Shown here: positions 17,611-25,677 of the stretch, piece by piece | Layout of the letters: each line of letters opens with the position of its first letter | Position numbering within the stretch: the stretch's first letter is position 1 | Source of the DNA: Leeia aquatica | Lineage (GTDB): Bacteria; Pseudomonadota; Gammaproteobacteria; Burkholderiales; Leeiaceae | Reading direction: 5' to 3' | DNA length: 64,000 nucleotides | Assembly: GCF_012641365.1 (NCBI RefSeq) | Contig: NZ_JABAIM010000001.1 | Location: 992,001-1,056,000 of the forward strand | The notes under the pieces: model-generated | Database searches by the model: none | Told to the model about the DNA's origin: nothing | Seen by the model: the letters and a program-made list of their open reading frames with translations, nothing else | Program-made: the position numbers and the translations under genes

Positions 17611-18486
17611 ATGAATATCCCCTTGCATGCCTTACGGGCCTTTGCGGCCGCCGCCCGCCACCTGAGTTTTACCCGGGCAGCGGAAGAGCTTTACCTGAGC
17701 CAGCCCGCCATCAGTCAGCAGGTCAAACAACTGGAGGAGCGGCTGGGGGTAGCATTGTTCCGGCGTTTACCGCGCGGACTGGTGCTGACCGATGAAGGCG
17801 CGGCCCTGCTGCCCGTGGTCAACGACAGCTTTGCCCGGCTGGCGGGCACGCTGAACCATCTGCAAGGCGGCCGCCCCAGCGAGGTACTGAACCTGGGCGT
17901 GGTCAACAGCTTTGCCGTGGGCTGGCTCTTGCCACGGCTGGCCGACTTCCAGCGCACCCACCCACAGATCGATCTGCGGCTGTTTACCCACAACAATGCG
18001 GTGGATCTGCTGGGCGAAGGGCTGGACATGGCCATCCGCTTTGGCAGCGGTCATTGGCACGGCACCGCCGCCACCGAGCTGCTGCATGCCCCGCTGACGC
18101 CAATGTGCAGCCCGCAATTGGCCCTGTCGCTCAAACAGCCTGCCGACCTGCTGCAGCAGCCGCTGCTGCGCTCGTATCGGCAAGATGAGTGGCCACGCTG
18201 GTTTGACGCCGCCGGCCTGCCCGCCCCGATGATACGCGGGCTGGTGTTCGACACCTCGCTTGCCATGGCCGAAGCCGCCGCCCAGGGTCTGGGTGTGGCC
18301 CTGCTGCCAGCCCTATTGTTCCAGCACGACCTGAGCCAGGGGCGTCTGGTACAGTTGTTCCCCATTGCACTGCACGGCGGCAGCTACTGGCTGACCTGGC
18401 TGCAGGGCCGCCCGGTCAGCCGCGCCATGCAGGAGTTCCAGCAATGGCTAGGCAACAGCAGCCGTGCAGGCGGCCTGCAGCCTTAA
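17611..18486 (+). CDS. AmpR/GcvA-type LysR regulator of the beta-lactamase
   Basis: 291 residues from the ATG at 17611 (MNIPLHALRAF); an ATG four codons upstream is possible. The N-terminus matches AmpR/GcvA proteins: LHALRAFAAAARHLSFTRAA, SQPAISQQVKQLEERLG, LFRRLPRGLVLTDEG. The effector domain follows (about residues 90-285). AmpR proteins sense muropeptides from peptidoglycan recycling and activate a divergent beta-lactamase gene, which is the arrangement here. GcvA-like function cannot be excluded from sequence alone, but the neighbour favours the AmpR role. Confidence 0.85.
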   Translation: MNIPLHALRAFAAAARHLSFTRAAEELYLSQPAISQQVKQLEERLGVALFRRLPRGLVLTDEGAALLPVVNDSFARLAGTLNHLQGGRPSEVLNLGVVNSFAVGWLLPRLADFQRTHPQIDLRLFTHNNAVDLLGEGLDMAIRFGSGHWHGTAATELLHAPLTPMCSPQLALSLKQPADLLQQPLLRSYRQDEWPRWFDAAGLPAPMIRGLVFDTSLAMAEAAAQGLGVALLPALLFQHDLSQGRLVQLFPIALHGGSYWLTWLQGRPVSRAMQEFQQWLGNSSRAGGLQP

Positions 18487-18578
18487 TATCGCCTGCAGGT
18501 TTGGCAACCCTTAGGCTTGTGCAGGAACCCGCGCACGCACCGCACCCTCTCAGCGCTTCCTGACCCCGAAAGATCATC

Positions 18579-19283
18579 ATGCTGAAACCTGCTTTGCTGT
18601 TGACCACCCTGCTGGCCACCACCCCGGTGATGAGCCAGACCATTGCCATCTTCAATGGCGCCGGTACCTGCGACGGCTGCGCCGAAGCCGTTGGCGAACG
18701 CTATCTGGACCGGAACGACAAGGTGATTTACGTCAACGAGCGCACCCTGGGGCCGGATGTGCTGGGTCTCGCCGATGTCTACGTACAACCCGGCGGCTCC
18801 GACGACATCGACGAAACGTTGAGGGCGCTGAAGCCCGAACAAGTCCAGGCCATCCGCGATTTTGTAAAAAATGGCGGCCACTACCTTGGCATTTGCGCCG
18901 GCGCCTATCTGGCCGCCCAGTACAGCGACAAGGCGAATAACCACAAAGCGTACGGGCTGGTGGCGCTGGATGAGCTCAGCTCAGAGGTGCCCTACGCCAA
19001 GCCCTCGCTGCTAAAAATGAAATGGGGTGCCCAGACCCGCATGGTCTACAACCAGAGCGGCCCACACATGGGCAAGCGCGCCCCGGTCGGCAGCAGCGTA
19101 CTGGCTACCTATGCTGACAGCGGCCGCATTGCAGCCCTGCTCAGCCACTACGGCAAGGGCAAGGTGCTGCTGATCGGCCCCCATCTGGAAGCGGACCAGA
19201 GCTGGTATGAAGATGCCAAACTGGATACGCGCCACGGCTACAATCTGGACCTGTTCCGCACGGCCCTCACTTACCTGAAGTAA
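18579..19283 (+). CDS. Exported BPL_N/GATase-like protein
   Basis: 234 residues. An N-terminal signal peptide (MLKPALLLTTLLATTPVMS) is followed by a class I glutamine-amidotransferase-like fold. Its nucleophile elbow GGHYLGICAGAYLA (about residues 106-119) has a candidate catalytic Cys. A histidine-containing C-terminal part reads LLIGPHLEADQSWY. This matches the biotin-protein-ligase N-terminal-like family (BPL_N), whose function is unclear. An extracytoplasmic location for this fold is unusual. It stands between a LysR gene and a WYL regulator, both on the same strand. Confidence 0.7.
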   Translation: MLKPALLLTTLLATTPVMSQTIAIFNGAGTCDGCAEAVGERYLDRNDKVIYVNERTLGPDVLGLADVYVQPGGSDDIDETLRALKPEQVQAIRDFVKNGGHYLGICAGAYLAAQYSDKANNHKAYGLVALDELSSEVPYAKPSLLKMKWGAQTRMVYNQSGPHMGKRAPVGSSVLATYADSGRIAALLSHYGKGKVLLIGPHLEADQSWYEDAKLDTRHGYNLDLFRTALTYLK

Positions 19284-19307
19284 GCACGGCCTTAACGGGG
19301 TAAGCGC

Positions 19308-19338
19308 ACCCATGATGACATAAAATGTCACCATGGGT
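19308..19338. promoter_or_regulatory. Near-perfect palindrome upstream of the WYL regulator gene
   Basis: ACCCATGATGACA (19308-19320) and TGTCACCATGGGT (19326-19338) are 13-base arms around a five-base TAAAA spacer, with one mismatched pair. It ends 36 bases before the ATG of the WYL regulator, so it is probably its autoregulatory operator. The core TGACA-N7-TGTCA is typical of dimeric repressor sites. Confidence 0.55.
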
Positions 19339-19374
19339 GTACACTGCAGGCCTGGCCTCTTTCGATTCATCACC

Positions 19375-20064
19375 ATGTCCCGCGCCCAGCGCCTGCTCGA
19401 CCTGATGCAATTGCTCCGCCGCTACCGCTACCCGGTGGCAGGCAGTGAGCTGGCCAGCAAGCTCGGCATCAGCCTGCGCACCCTCTACCGCGACATCGCC
19501 ACCCTGCAGGCACAAGGCGCACACATCGATGGTGAAGCCGGTATCGGCTACCTGCTACGCCCCGGCTTCATGCTGCCACCGCTGATGTTCACCGAAGACG
19601 AGCTGGAAGCACTGGCGCTCGGCAGCCGCTGGGTAGCCGACCGGGGCGATGCCCGGCTGGGCGATGCCGCCCGGCAAGCCATCAGCAAGATTGCCGCCGT
19701 GCTGCCGGATGACCTGCGTTTTCGGCTGGACAGTGCCGCCCTCATTGTCGGCCCCGGACCCAAAGCAGAAGGCGACCCGGAGCAATTGCTGCCGATACGG
19801 CTGGCGATTCGCCGAGAAACCAAGCTGGTGCTGCACTACCGCGATCAGCACGGTCAGGCCAGCGAACGCGTCATCTGGCCATTTGCGCTGGCCTTCTTTG
19901 ACCGCACTCAGGTGGTGGTCGGCTGGTGCGAATTGCGTCAGGGCTTCCGCCACTTCCGCACCGACCGCATCGTCAGCCTGCACGAAACCGGCGAACGCTA
20001 CCCGCAACGCCGCCAGGCCCTGCTCAAAGCCTGGCAGGTGGAAGAAGGCGTGCCGCCGCAGTAA
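19375..20064 (+). CDS. YafY-type transcriptional regulator with HTH and WYL domains
   Basis: 229 residues from the ATG at 19375 (MSRAQRLLDLMQLL). The N-terminal winged helix reads RRYRYPVAGSELASKLGIS then LRTLYRDIATLQAQG, followed by a GYLLRPGFMLPPLMFTEDEL linker. A C-terminal WYL domain (about residues 135-215) contains VIWPFALAFFDRTQVVVGWC and FRHFRTDRI. WYL regulators bind nucleic-acid or small ligands and often repress their own gene. The palindrome directly upstream fits autoregulation. No obvious enzyme target is adjacent. Confidence 0.88.
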   Translation: MSRAQRLLDLMQLLRRYRYPVAGSELASKLGISLRTLYRDIATLQAQGAHIDGEAGIGYLLRPGFMLPPLMFTEDELEALALGSRWVADRGDARLGDAARQAISKIAAVLPDDLRFRLDSAALIVGPGPKAEGDPEQLLPIRLAIRRETKLVLHYRDQHGQASERVIWPFALAFFDRTQVVVGWCELRQGFRHFRTDRIVSLHETGERYPQRRQALLKAWQVEEGVPPQ

Positions 20065-20141
20065 GTTACCTTACGTATCAAGCGCCTAACAAGCGCCTGC
20101 TCATGCTTACCAACCGAGCAATCGAACGCCGGAATATCACA

Positions 20142-20762
20142 ATGAACTTCATACTTGAAATCGTGGATAGCCAAACCGGCTGCATTGTGGCGGATTATTC
20201 AATCAAAACGTGCCAGCAGGGTGACATTGCGGAAGTGTTGACCATCCCGGATTACAACCCAGATGCCTGCTATGGTCTGGAGAAAGCCGACATCCATACG
20301 TTGGGTCAAACATACGCGCTGGCGCTTGAAGGCACCGAAGAGCAAGGCTACCTGCGCGCCCGCCACTGGCTGGATGATCTCTCGTACAAGGTCCATACCG
20401 GGCGGGAGCTGCTGCTGATGCGTTCTGGCCTGAAACCTTTGGCGGTGTTCAGTGAGTGGGAAGCGACTGAGCAGGAAGCCTTTTTTGATCCACTGGTTGA
20501 GCAAGGCCTCTTCACAAAACAGGCTTACCTTGAGCCCGCGCCCAGCGCCTCTTTACCCGCTAACCGACTGACCCTGTATGCACTGCCGGAGGAAGCCTGG
20601 CGAATTCAGGCCTACCTCCTGATGCGCCGTGCCGCACGCCAGACGGGATGGAATGAGACACTGGAAAGGATGGAGGGCTTATTGCTGGGCTATACCGAAG
20701 CACAGAATGATGAATTCATTCACCTTCGCAAAGCAAGCATGCCCCCTATCCGTCCTGCGTAA
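20142..20762 (+). CDS. Protein of unknown function, 206 residues
   Basis: No family recognised. I start it at the ATG at 20142 (MNFILEIVDSQTG), which has GGAA eight bases upstream. An ATG 13 codons earlier is possible, and the frame is open back into the WYL gene. It is soluble and acidic, with no signal peptide or membrane helix. A conserved-looking block LEGTEEQGYLRARHWLDDLS lies near residue 65, and the C-terminal half is helix-rich (RMEGLLLGYTEAQNDEFIHL). It ends 18 bases before the stop of the convergent SPFH gene. GC content is lower than that of its neighbours. Confidence 0.6.
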   Translation: MNFILEIVDSQTGCIVADYSIKTCQQGDIAEVLTIPDYNPDACYGLEKADIHTLGQTYALALEGTEEQGYLRARHWLDDLSYKVHTGRELLLMRSGLKPLAVFSEWEATEQEAFFDPLVEQGLFTKQAYLEPAPSASLPANRLTLYALPEEAWRIQAYLLMRRAARQTGWNETLERMEGLLLGYTEAQNDEFIHLRKASMPPIRPA

Positions 20763-20780
20763 GGCAACGCCCAGCCCTGA

Positions 20781-21701
20781 TCAATGCCCCGCCGTACTGC
20801 TCCCGGTATTGATGATCGGCTGAGTTTCGCGGTCGGAGCAGAGCACCACCAGCAGGTTGCTGACCAGCGCAGCCTTGCGCTCAGTATCGAGGTCGACGAT
20901 GCCACGGTTTGAGAGGCTGTGCAGTGCTTCTTCCACCATGCTCACCGCCCCTTGTACGATCTTCTGCCGGGCGCTGATGATGGCCTCGGCTTGCTGGCGG
21001 CGCAGCATCACCTGAGCAATTTCCGGGGCGTAAGCAAGGTGGGTGAGCTTGGCGTCGACTGCTTCGACACCTGCCGGGGCAAAGCGGGCTTGCAGTTCGC
21101 GCTGCAGCGCGTGGGCAACATCATCAATATTGCCGCGCAGGGTGACGGCCTTGGCATCGCCTTCGTCGCCTTCGTCGCCTTCATCGTAGTTGTAGAGGGA
21201 GGCGAGGTGGCGCAGCGCGGCCTCAGCCTGCACCGAGACATAGTTCTCGAAGCTGTCCACTTCAAATACCGCCTGCGCGGTATCCTGCACGCGCCAGACA
21301 ATGGCGGCGCCGATCTCGATCGGGTTACCCCGGCGGTCGTTCACTTTCAGGGTGGGGGTGTTGAGGTTACGCGCGCGCAGCGAGAGCGGGCGGCGGCGGT
21401 AGAAGGGGAGCGCCCAGCGCGGGCCTTCGCTACGGTCGGTGCCGGCGTACTGGCCAAATAGCGTCAGCACATAGCTGCTGTTGGGCTGCAGGATGTAGAG
21501 GCCGGAAAAGCAGAACCAGGCCACCACCACCATCGCCGCCCCCACCAGAATCTGGAACAGGCTGGGGGTGCCGAACTGCTGCTGGACGATGTCGTAACCC
21601 ATCCAGCCGAGGATGCCGAGCAGCAGCACGCCAAACAGGGCTACAACATAGCCATTGAAAGAGTAAAACTCGCGTTCCTGATGCGGACCATTCTGACTCA
21701 C
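20781..21701 (-). CDS. SPFH/band-7 domain membrane protein
   Basis: 306 residues, starting at a GTG (21701) with an AGGTG-type site. Two N-terminal helices ([20 protein letters not shown] and [20 protein letters not shown]) anchor it. The SPFH domain covers about residues 70-260: [32 protein letters not shown], and the later [20 protein letters not shown] helix. Band-7 proteins oligomerise in the inner membrane and organise partners. An acidic [10 protein letters not shown] loop (about residue 175) comes from a 9-base tandem repeat. It lies 71 bases downstream of fdsD on the same strand, but a role in formate oxidation is not shown. Confidence 0.85.
   Translation of the reverse strand: MSQNGPHQEREFYSFNGYVVALFGVLLLGILGWMGYDIVQQQFGTPSLFQILVGAAMVVVAWFCFSGLYILQPNSSYVLTLFGQYAGTDRSEGPRWALPFYRRRPLSLRARNLNTPTLKVNDRRGNPIEIGAAIVWRVQDTAQAVFEVDSFENYVSVQAEAALRHLASLYNYDEGDEGDEGDAKAVTLRGNIDDVAHALQRELQARFAPAGVEAVDAKLTHLAYAPEIAQVMLRRQQAEAIISARQKIVQGAVSMVEEALHSLSNRGIVDLDTERKAALVSNLLVVLCSDRETQPIINTGSSTAGH
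21159..21185 (-). repeat. Three tandem 9-base units inside the SPFH gene
   Basis: GCCTTCGTC occurs at 21159-21167 and 21168-21176, with a one-base variant (GCCTTCATC) at 21177-21185. On the coding strand this gives the repeated Glu-Gly-Asp unit. In-frame gain or loss of units by slippage would change only the loop length. Confidence 0.8.
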
Positions 21702-21772
21702 GGGACACCTGCAGCACAGTTAATGATGTCGCCATGCTGGGGGAGCCCTGTGCGGCTGTCAAGCCAGCTGCT

Positions 21773-21985
21773 TTAGCCGAGCTTGTGCACCGCCTGCTGC
21801 ACTCTGGGCAGCAACTCCCCTGCTTCGCCTTGAGCCAGCGCAGCCTTGAGCTGCTGCCGCATGCGGGGTGCCCAGAACTTGCTGAGGTGGTTGTGGATTT
21901 CCTGCACCGCCAGGGTGTCGTCCGGCTCCACATCGAAGAACTGGCCGATCTGGTTGGCCATCTTGACCAGCTGTTGCAAATTCAT
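21773..21985 (-). CDS. fdsD: Formate dehydrogenase delta subunit FdsD
   Basis: 70 residues from the ATG at 21985 (MNLQQLVKMANQIGQFF). The sequence, with EIHNHLSKFWAPRMRQQL in the middle, is the small FdsD-type subunit found last in fds operons. FdsD is needed for a fully active soluble NAD-dependent formate dehydrogenase; it is non-catalytic and its exact role is not settled. It begins four bases after the fdhD stop and closes the operon fdsG-fdsB-fdsA-fdhD-fdsD. Confidence 0.9.
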   Translation of the reverse strand: MNLQQLVKMANQIGQFFDVEPDDTLAVQEIHNHLSKFWAPRMRQQLKAALAQGEAGELLPRVQQAVHKLG

Positions 21986-21989
21986 GACA

Positions 21990-22814
21990 TTATCCTTGTT
22001 TGACCCGCTGCGGGTGGCTGTACAGCGCCACCCCATGGCGCGGATGCCAGCGCAGCAAGGTTTGCCCGGCCTGCTCGGCCAGCCGCACGGCCAGTGCGGT
22101 GGGCGCAGAGAGGCTGACCACGATCTCGATTCCGGCCTGCGCGGCCTTGTACAGCATTTCATAGCTGGCACGGCTGCTGAGCAGCAGGCAGCCTGCCGTC
22201 AGCTCGGTGCGACGGCTGCGGGCACCAATCAATTTGTCCAGCGCGTTGTGCCGCCCGACATCTTCACGTACCAGTGCCAGTTGCCCATCTGCCGTCCACC
22301 AGCCAGCGGCATGGCTGGCGCCGGTGCTGGCAAACAGGGGCTGCTGCTGTTGCAGGGCGGTGAAGGCTTTCGCCAGTGCCGCCACCTGAAGGGTTTGCGT
22401 GTGGGTGACGGCGGGAGGCTGCAAGGGCAACTGCGCCAGCGCTTCCACCCCGCACACGCCACAGCCCGTACGCCCGGCCAGCTGGCGGCGGCGCTGCTGT
22501 AGCGCCTGCTGGCAGGCGCTGGCAATGTCCAGCCGCAACTCCAGCCCTGCTGCTGCCGCCACGATGTCCACATCGTAGAGCTGATCAGGGCGCTGAATGA
22601 TGCCTTCACTGAGGCTGAAACCCAGCGCAAAGTCCGGCAGGTCGGCGGGCGTGGCCATCATCACCGCATGGCTAATACCGTTGTAGACCAGCGCCACCGG
22701 ACATTCTTCGGCCACGGTGTCCGGCTGCGCCTGCCAGCCGTCCTCCCCGGCCCGCCAGACCGGCAGGCTGCAGGAGGGGGGTGCGGGTGTCATCGGCTCG
22801 CGTCCGTCGGCCAC
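21990..22814 (-). CDS. fdhD: Formate dehydrogenase accessory sulfurtransferase FdhD (FdsC)
   Basis: 274 residues from a GTG at 22814; an ATG seven codons later (22793) is an alternative. It carries the CGVCG motif (about residue 117) with the cysteine pair that relays sulfur from the cysteine desulfurase to the molybdenum cofactor. Other family blocks are FALGFSLSEGIIQ, VREDVGRHNALDKLIGA and LSSRASYEMLYKAAQAGI. It sulfurates the bis-MGD cofactor before insertion into FdsA, and is called FdsC in fds operons. It starts right at the fdsA stop, so translation is coupled. Confidence 0.95.
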   Translation of the reverse strand: MADGREPMTPAPPSCSLPVWRAGEDGWQAQPDTVAEECPVALVYNGISHAVMMATPADLPDFALGFSLSEGIIQRPDQLYDVDIVAAAAGLELRLDIASACQQALQQRRRQLAGRTGCGVCGVEALAQLPLQPPAVTHTQTLQVAALAKAFTALQQQQPLFASTGASHAAGWWTADGQLALVREDVGRHNALDKLIGARSRRTELTAGCLLLSSRASYEMLYKAAQAGIEIVVSLSAPTALAVRLAEQAGQTLLRWHPRHGVALYSHPQRVKQG

Positions 22815-22815
22815 A

Positions 22816-25677
22816 TCAACGTCCAGGCTCGGTGACCGCCTTGCGCCGCCCTTTCAGCAGCGCTTGCTGCTGCTGGGTAAAGCTGCGGTGGCGCTGCTGC
22901 CATTCCGACGGTTGGGTGACTTTCACCACCTGCACCGCCGTGACCTTGTATTCCGGGCAGTTGGTGGCCCAGTCGGAGTTATCGGTGGTGATGACGTTGG
23001 CCCCGGACTCCGGGAAATGGAAGGTGGTGTACACCACCCCCGGCTGCACCCGCTCGGTGAGCGTGGCACGCAGCACGGTTTCCCCGGCGCGGCTGTGGAT
23101 GCCCACCCAGTCACCCTCGGCAATGCCGCGGTCCTCGGCATCGCTCGGGTGCAGCTCCAGCCGGTCTTCATCGTGCCAGGCCACATTGGCGGTGCGCCGC
23201 GTCTGCGCGCCGACGTTGTACTGGCTGAGGATACGCCCGGTGGTCAGCAACAGCGGAAAGCGGCTGTTGACCTTCTCGTCGGTCGCCACGTAGCGGGTGA
23301 GCATGAAGCGGCCCTTGCCACGCACGAACTGGTTCAGGTGCATGGTTGGCGTGCCATCCGGGGCGTCGTCATTGCACGGCCACTGCAGCGAGCCCTTCTC
23401 TTCCAGCCGGGCGTAGGACACACCGTGGAAGGTCGGCGTCAGCCGGGCGATCTCGTCCATGATCTCGGACGGATGGCGATAATCCATGCGGTAACCCAGC
23501 GCCTCGGCCAAGGCCACGGTCACTTCCCAGTCCGCCTTGCCAGCCAGCGGCGGCATCACCTTGCGCACGCGGGAGATACGCCGCTCGGCATTGGTGAAGG
23601 TGCCATCCTTCTCGAGAAAGGAGCTGCCGGGCAGGAACACATGGGCGTACTGCGCGGTTTCATTGAGGAAGATGTCCTGCACCACCACGCATTCCATGGC
23701 CGAGAGCGCCGCGGCGACGTGCTGGGTATTCGGATCGCTCTGCGCGATGTCCTCACCCTGGCAATACAGGCCCTTGAAGCTGCCATCCAGCGCGGCTTCA
23801 AACATGTTCGGGATGCGCAGGCCGGGTTCGTTTTGCAGCGACACGCCCCAGGCAGATTCAAACAGGTTGCGGGTGGCATCGTCCGACACATGGCGGTAGC
23901 CCGGCAGCTCGTGCGGGAAGGAGCCCATGTCGCAGGAGCCCTGCACATTGTTCTGCCCGCGCAGCGGGTTCACGCCCACGCCCTCGCGCCCGATATTGCC
24001 GGTGGCCATCGCGAGGTTGGCAATGGCCATCACTGCGGTAGAGCCCTGGCTGTGCTCGGTCACACCCAGCCCGTAATAGATGGCACCATTACCTTGCGTG
24101 GCGTACAACCGGGCGGCGGCACGCACGTCTGCCGCCGGGACGCCGGTTACCGCTTCCATCGCCTCCGGTGAGCACTCGACTTGCGCCACAAAATCGCGCC
24201 ACTTGCCGAATGCTGCGTCGTCGCAACGTTCGGCAATAAAGGATTCCGCCAGCAGGTTTTCGCTGACGATGACGTGCGCCAAGGCATTGAGCATCGCCAC
24301 ATTGGTGCCGGGGCGCAGCGGCAGATGATGCACCGCGCGGGCGTGGGGTGAATCCACCAGATCAATCCGGCGCGGGTCAATCACGATCAGCTTGGCCCCT
24401 TGCCGCAGGCGGCGCTTCAGCCGCGAGGCAAATACCGGATGGCCGTCGGTCGGGTTGGCACCGATCACGATCACCACATCGGTGTGCATCACCGAGTCGA
24501 AATTCTGGGTGCCCGCCGATTCGCCCAGCGTCTGCTTCAGGCCATAACCGGTGGGGGAATGGCAAACGCGGGCACAGGTGTCGACGTTATTGTTGCCAAA
24601 AGCCGCACGGATCAGCTTTTGCACCAGGTAGGTTTCTTCGTTGGTGCAACGGCTGGAGGTAATGCCACCAATCGCATCCCGCCCATATTGGGTCTGCAGG
24701 CGGCGGAATTCGGAGGCAGCGTACTGCAGCGCCTCCTCCCAGCTCACTTCCTGCCATGGGTCGGTGATCTTCTTGCGGATCATCGGCTTGGTAATGCGGT
24801 CCGGGTGAGTGGCATAGCCCCAGGCAAACCGCCCCTTGACGCAGGCATGGCCGCGGTTGGCCGGGCCTTCCTTGGCCGGCACCATGCGCACCACCTTGTT
24901 GCCCTTCATTTCGGCACGGAAGGAGCAGCCCACGCCGCAATAGGCGCAGGTAGTGGTCACCGAGCGCTCCGGCTGGCCCCACTGGATCACGCTCTTCTCG
25001 GTCAGCGTTGCAGTCGGGCAGGCTTGTACACAGGCCCCGCAGGAAACGCACTCAGAATCAAGAAAGTCCTTGCCGCCTGCTGCCGCCACCCGCGATTCAA
25101 ACCCGCGCCCCTCAATGGTCAACGCAAAGGTGCCCTGCACTTCTTCGCAAGCCCGCACGCAGCGGTTGCAGACAATGCACTTGGCCGGGTCGTAATCAAA
25201 GTAGGGGTTGGAGGTGTCTTTCTGGTCCTGCAGGTGGTTGGCGCCCTCCAGCCCGTAGCGGACTTCGCGCAGACCGACCTGACCAGCCACGTCCTGTAGC
25301 TCACAGTTGCCGTTAGACGCACAGGTGAGGCAATCCAGCGGGTGATCGGAAATGTACAGCTCCATCACCCCGCGCCGCAGATCCGCCAGTTTGTCGCTCT
25401 GCGTGCGCACCACCATACCGGCCTCAACCGGCGTGGTACAGGAGGCCGGGTAGCCGCGCCGCCCCTCGATCTCCACCAGACACATGCGACAAGAGCCAAA
25501 CGACTGCAGGCTGTCAGTCGCACACAGCTTGGGGATGCTGCCGCCTGCCTCGCTGGCCGCCCGCATGATGGAGGTGCCTGCTGGTACGGTAACCGCCTGG
25601 CCGTCGATGGTCAGCGTCACCTGCTGGTCGGACTGCACCGCCGGGGTGCCGAAATCGGTTTCAAACTTTGAAGTCAT
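22816..25677 (-). CDS. fdsA: NAD-dependent formate dehydrogenase alpha subunit FdsA (Mo-bis-MGD)
   Basis: 953 residues from the ATG at 25677 (MTSKFETDFG), which has GGAGGAGG upstream and overlaps the fdsB stop by four bases. Domains in order: an N-terminal 2Fe-2S domain (GSCRMCLVEIEG), a His/Cys-ligated cluster (SDHPLDCLTCASNGNC), two ferredoxin 4Fe-4S motifs (CIVCNRCVRACEEVQG, CVSCGACVQACPTATL), a further 4Fe-4S motif (CAYCGVGC), then the molybdopterin oxidoreductase body and dinucleotide-binding domain. The metal-ligand residue is cysteine (RVCHSPTGYG), not selenocysteine. It oxidises formate to CO2 and sends electrons through FdsB/FdsG to NAD. Confidence 0.96.
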   Translation of the reverse strand: MTSKFETDFGTPAVQSDQQVTLTIDGQAVTVPAGTSIMRAASEAGGSIPKLCATDSLQSFGSCRMCLVEIEGRRGYPASCTTPVEAGMVVRTQSDKLADLRRGVMELYISDHPLDCLTCASNGNCELQDVAGQVGLREVRYGLEGANHLQDQKDTSNPYFDYDPAKCIVCNRCVRACEEVQGTFALTIEGRGFESRVAAAGGKDFLDSECVSCGACVQACPTATLTEKSVIQWGQPERSVTTTCAYCGVGCSFRAEMKGNKVVRMVPAKEGPANRGHACVKGRFAWGYATHPDRITKPMIRKKITDPWQEVSWEEALQYAASEFRRLQTQYGRDAIGGITSSRCTNEETYLVQKLIRAAFGNNNVDTCARVCHSPTGYGLKQTLGESAGTQNFDSVMHTDVVIVIGANPTDGHPVFASRLKRRLRQGAKLIVIDPRRIDLVDSPHARAVHHLPLRPGTNVAMLNALAHVIVSENLLAESFIAERCDDAAFGKWRDFVAQVECSPEAMEAVTGVPAADVRAAARLYATQGNGAIYYGLGVTEHSQGSTAVMAIANLAMATGNIGREGVGVNPLRGQNNVQGSCDMGSFPHELPGYRHVSDDATRNLFESAWGVSLQNEPGLRIPNMFEAALDGSFKGLYCQGEDIAQSDPNTQHVAAALSAMECVVVQDIFLNETAQYAHVFLPGSSFLEKDGTFTNAERRISRVRKVMPPLAGKADWEVTVALAEALGYRMDYRHPSEIMDEIARLTPTFHGVSYARLEEKGSLQWPCNDDAPDGTPTMHLNQFVRGKGRFMLTRYVATDEKVNSRFPLLLTTGRILSQYNVGAQTRRTANVAWHDEDRLELHPSDAEDRGIAEGDWVGIHSRAGETVLRATLTERVQPGVVYTTFHFPESGANVITTDNSDWATNCPEYKVTAVQVVKVTQPSEWQQRHRSFTQQQQALLKGRRKAVTEPGR

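Noticed and set aside
21159-21185. CRISPR-like short repeats
   Set aside because: The units are nine bases, contiguous and in-frame within a gene, with no spacers. No CRISPR array is seen anywhere in the window.
22717-24171. 484-codon frame antisense to fdhD/fdsA
   Set aside because: It is rich in His, Gly and Arg, as expected of the complement of a GC-rich gene, and has no recognisable domain. fdsA occupies the other strand.
22816-25677. Selenocysteine formate dehydrogenase
   Set aside because: The active-site position is a normal Cys codon (RVCHSPTG) and no in-frame TGA interrupts the gene.
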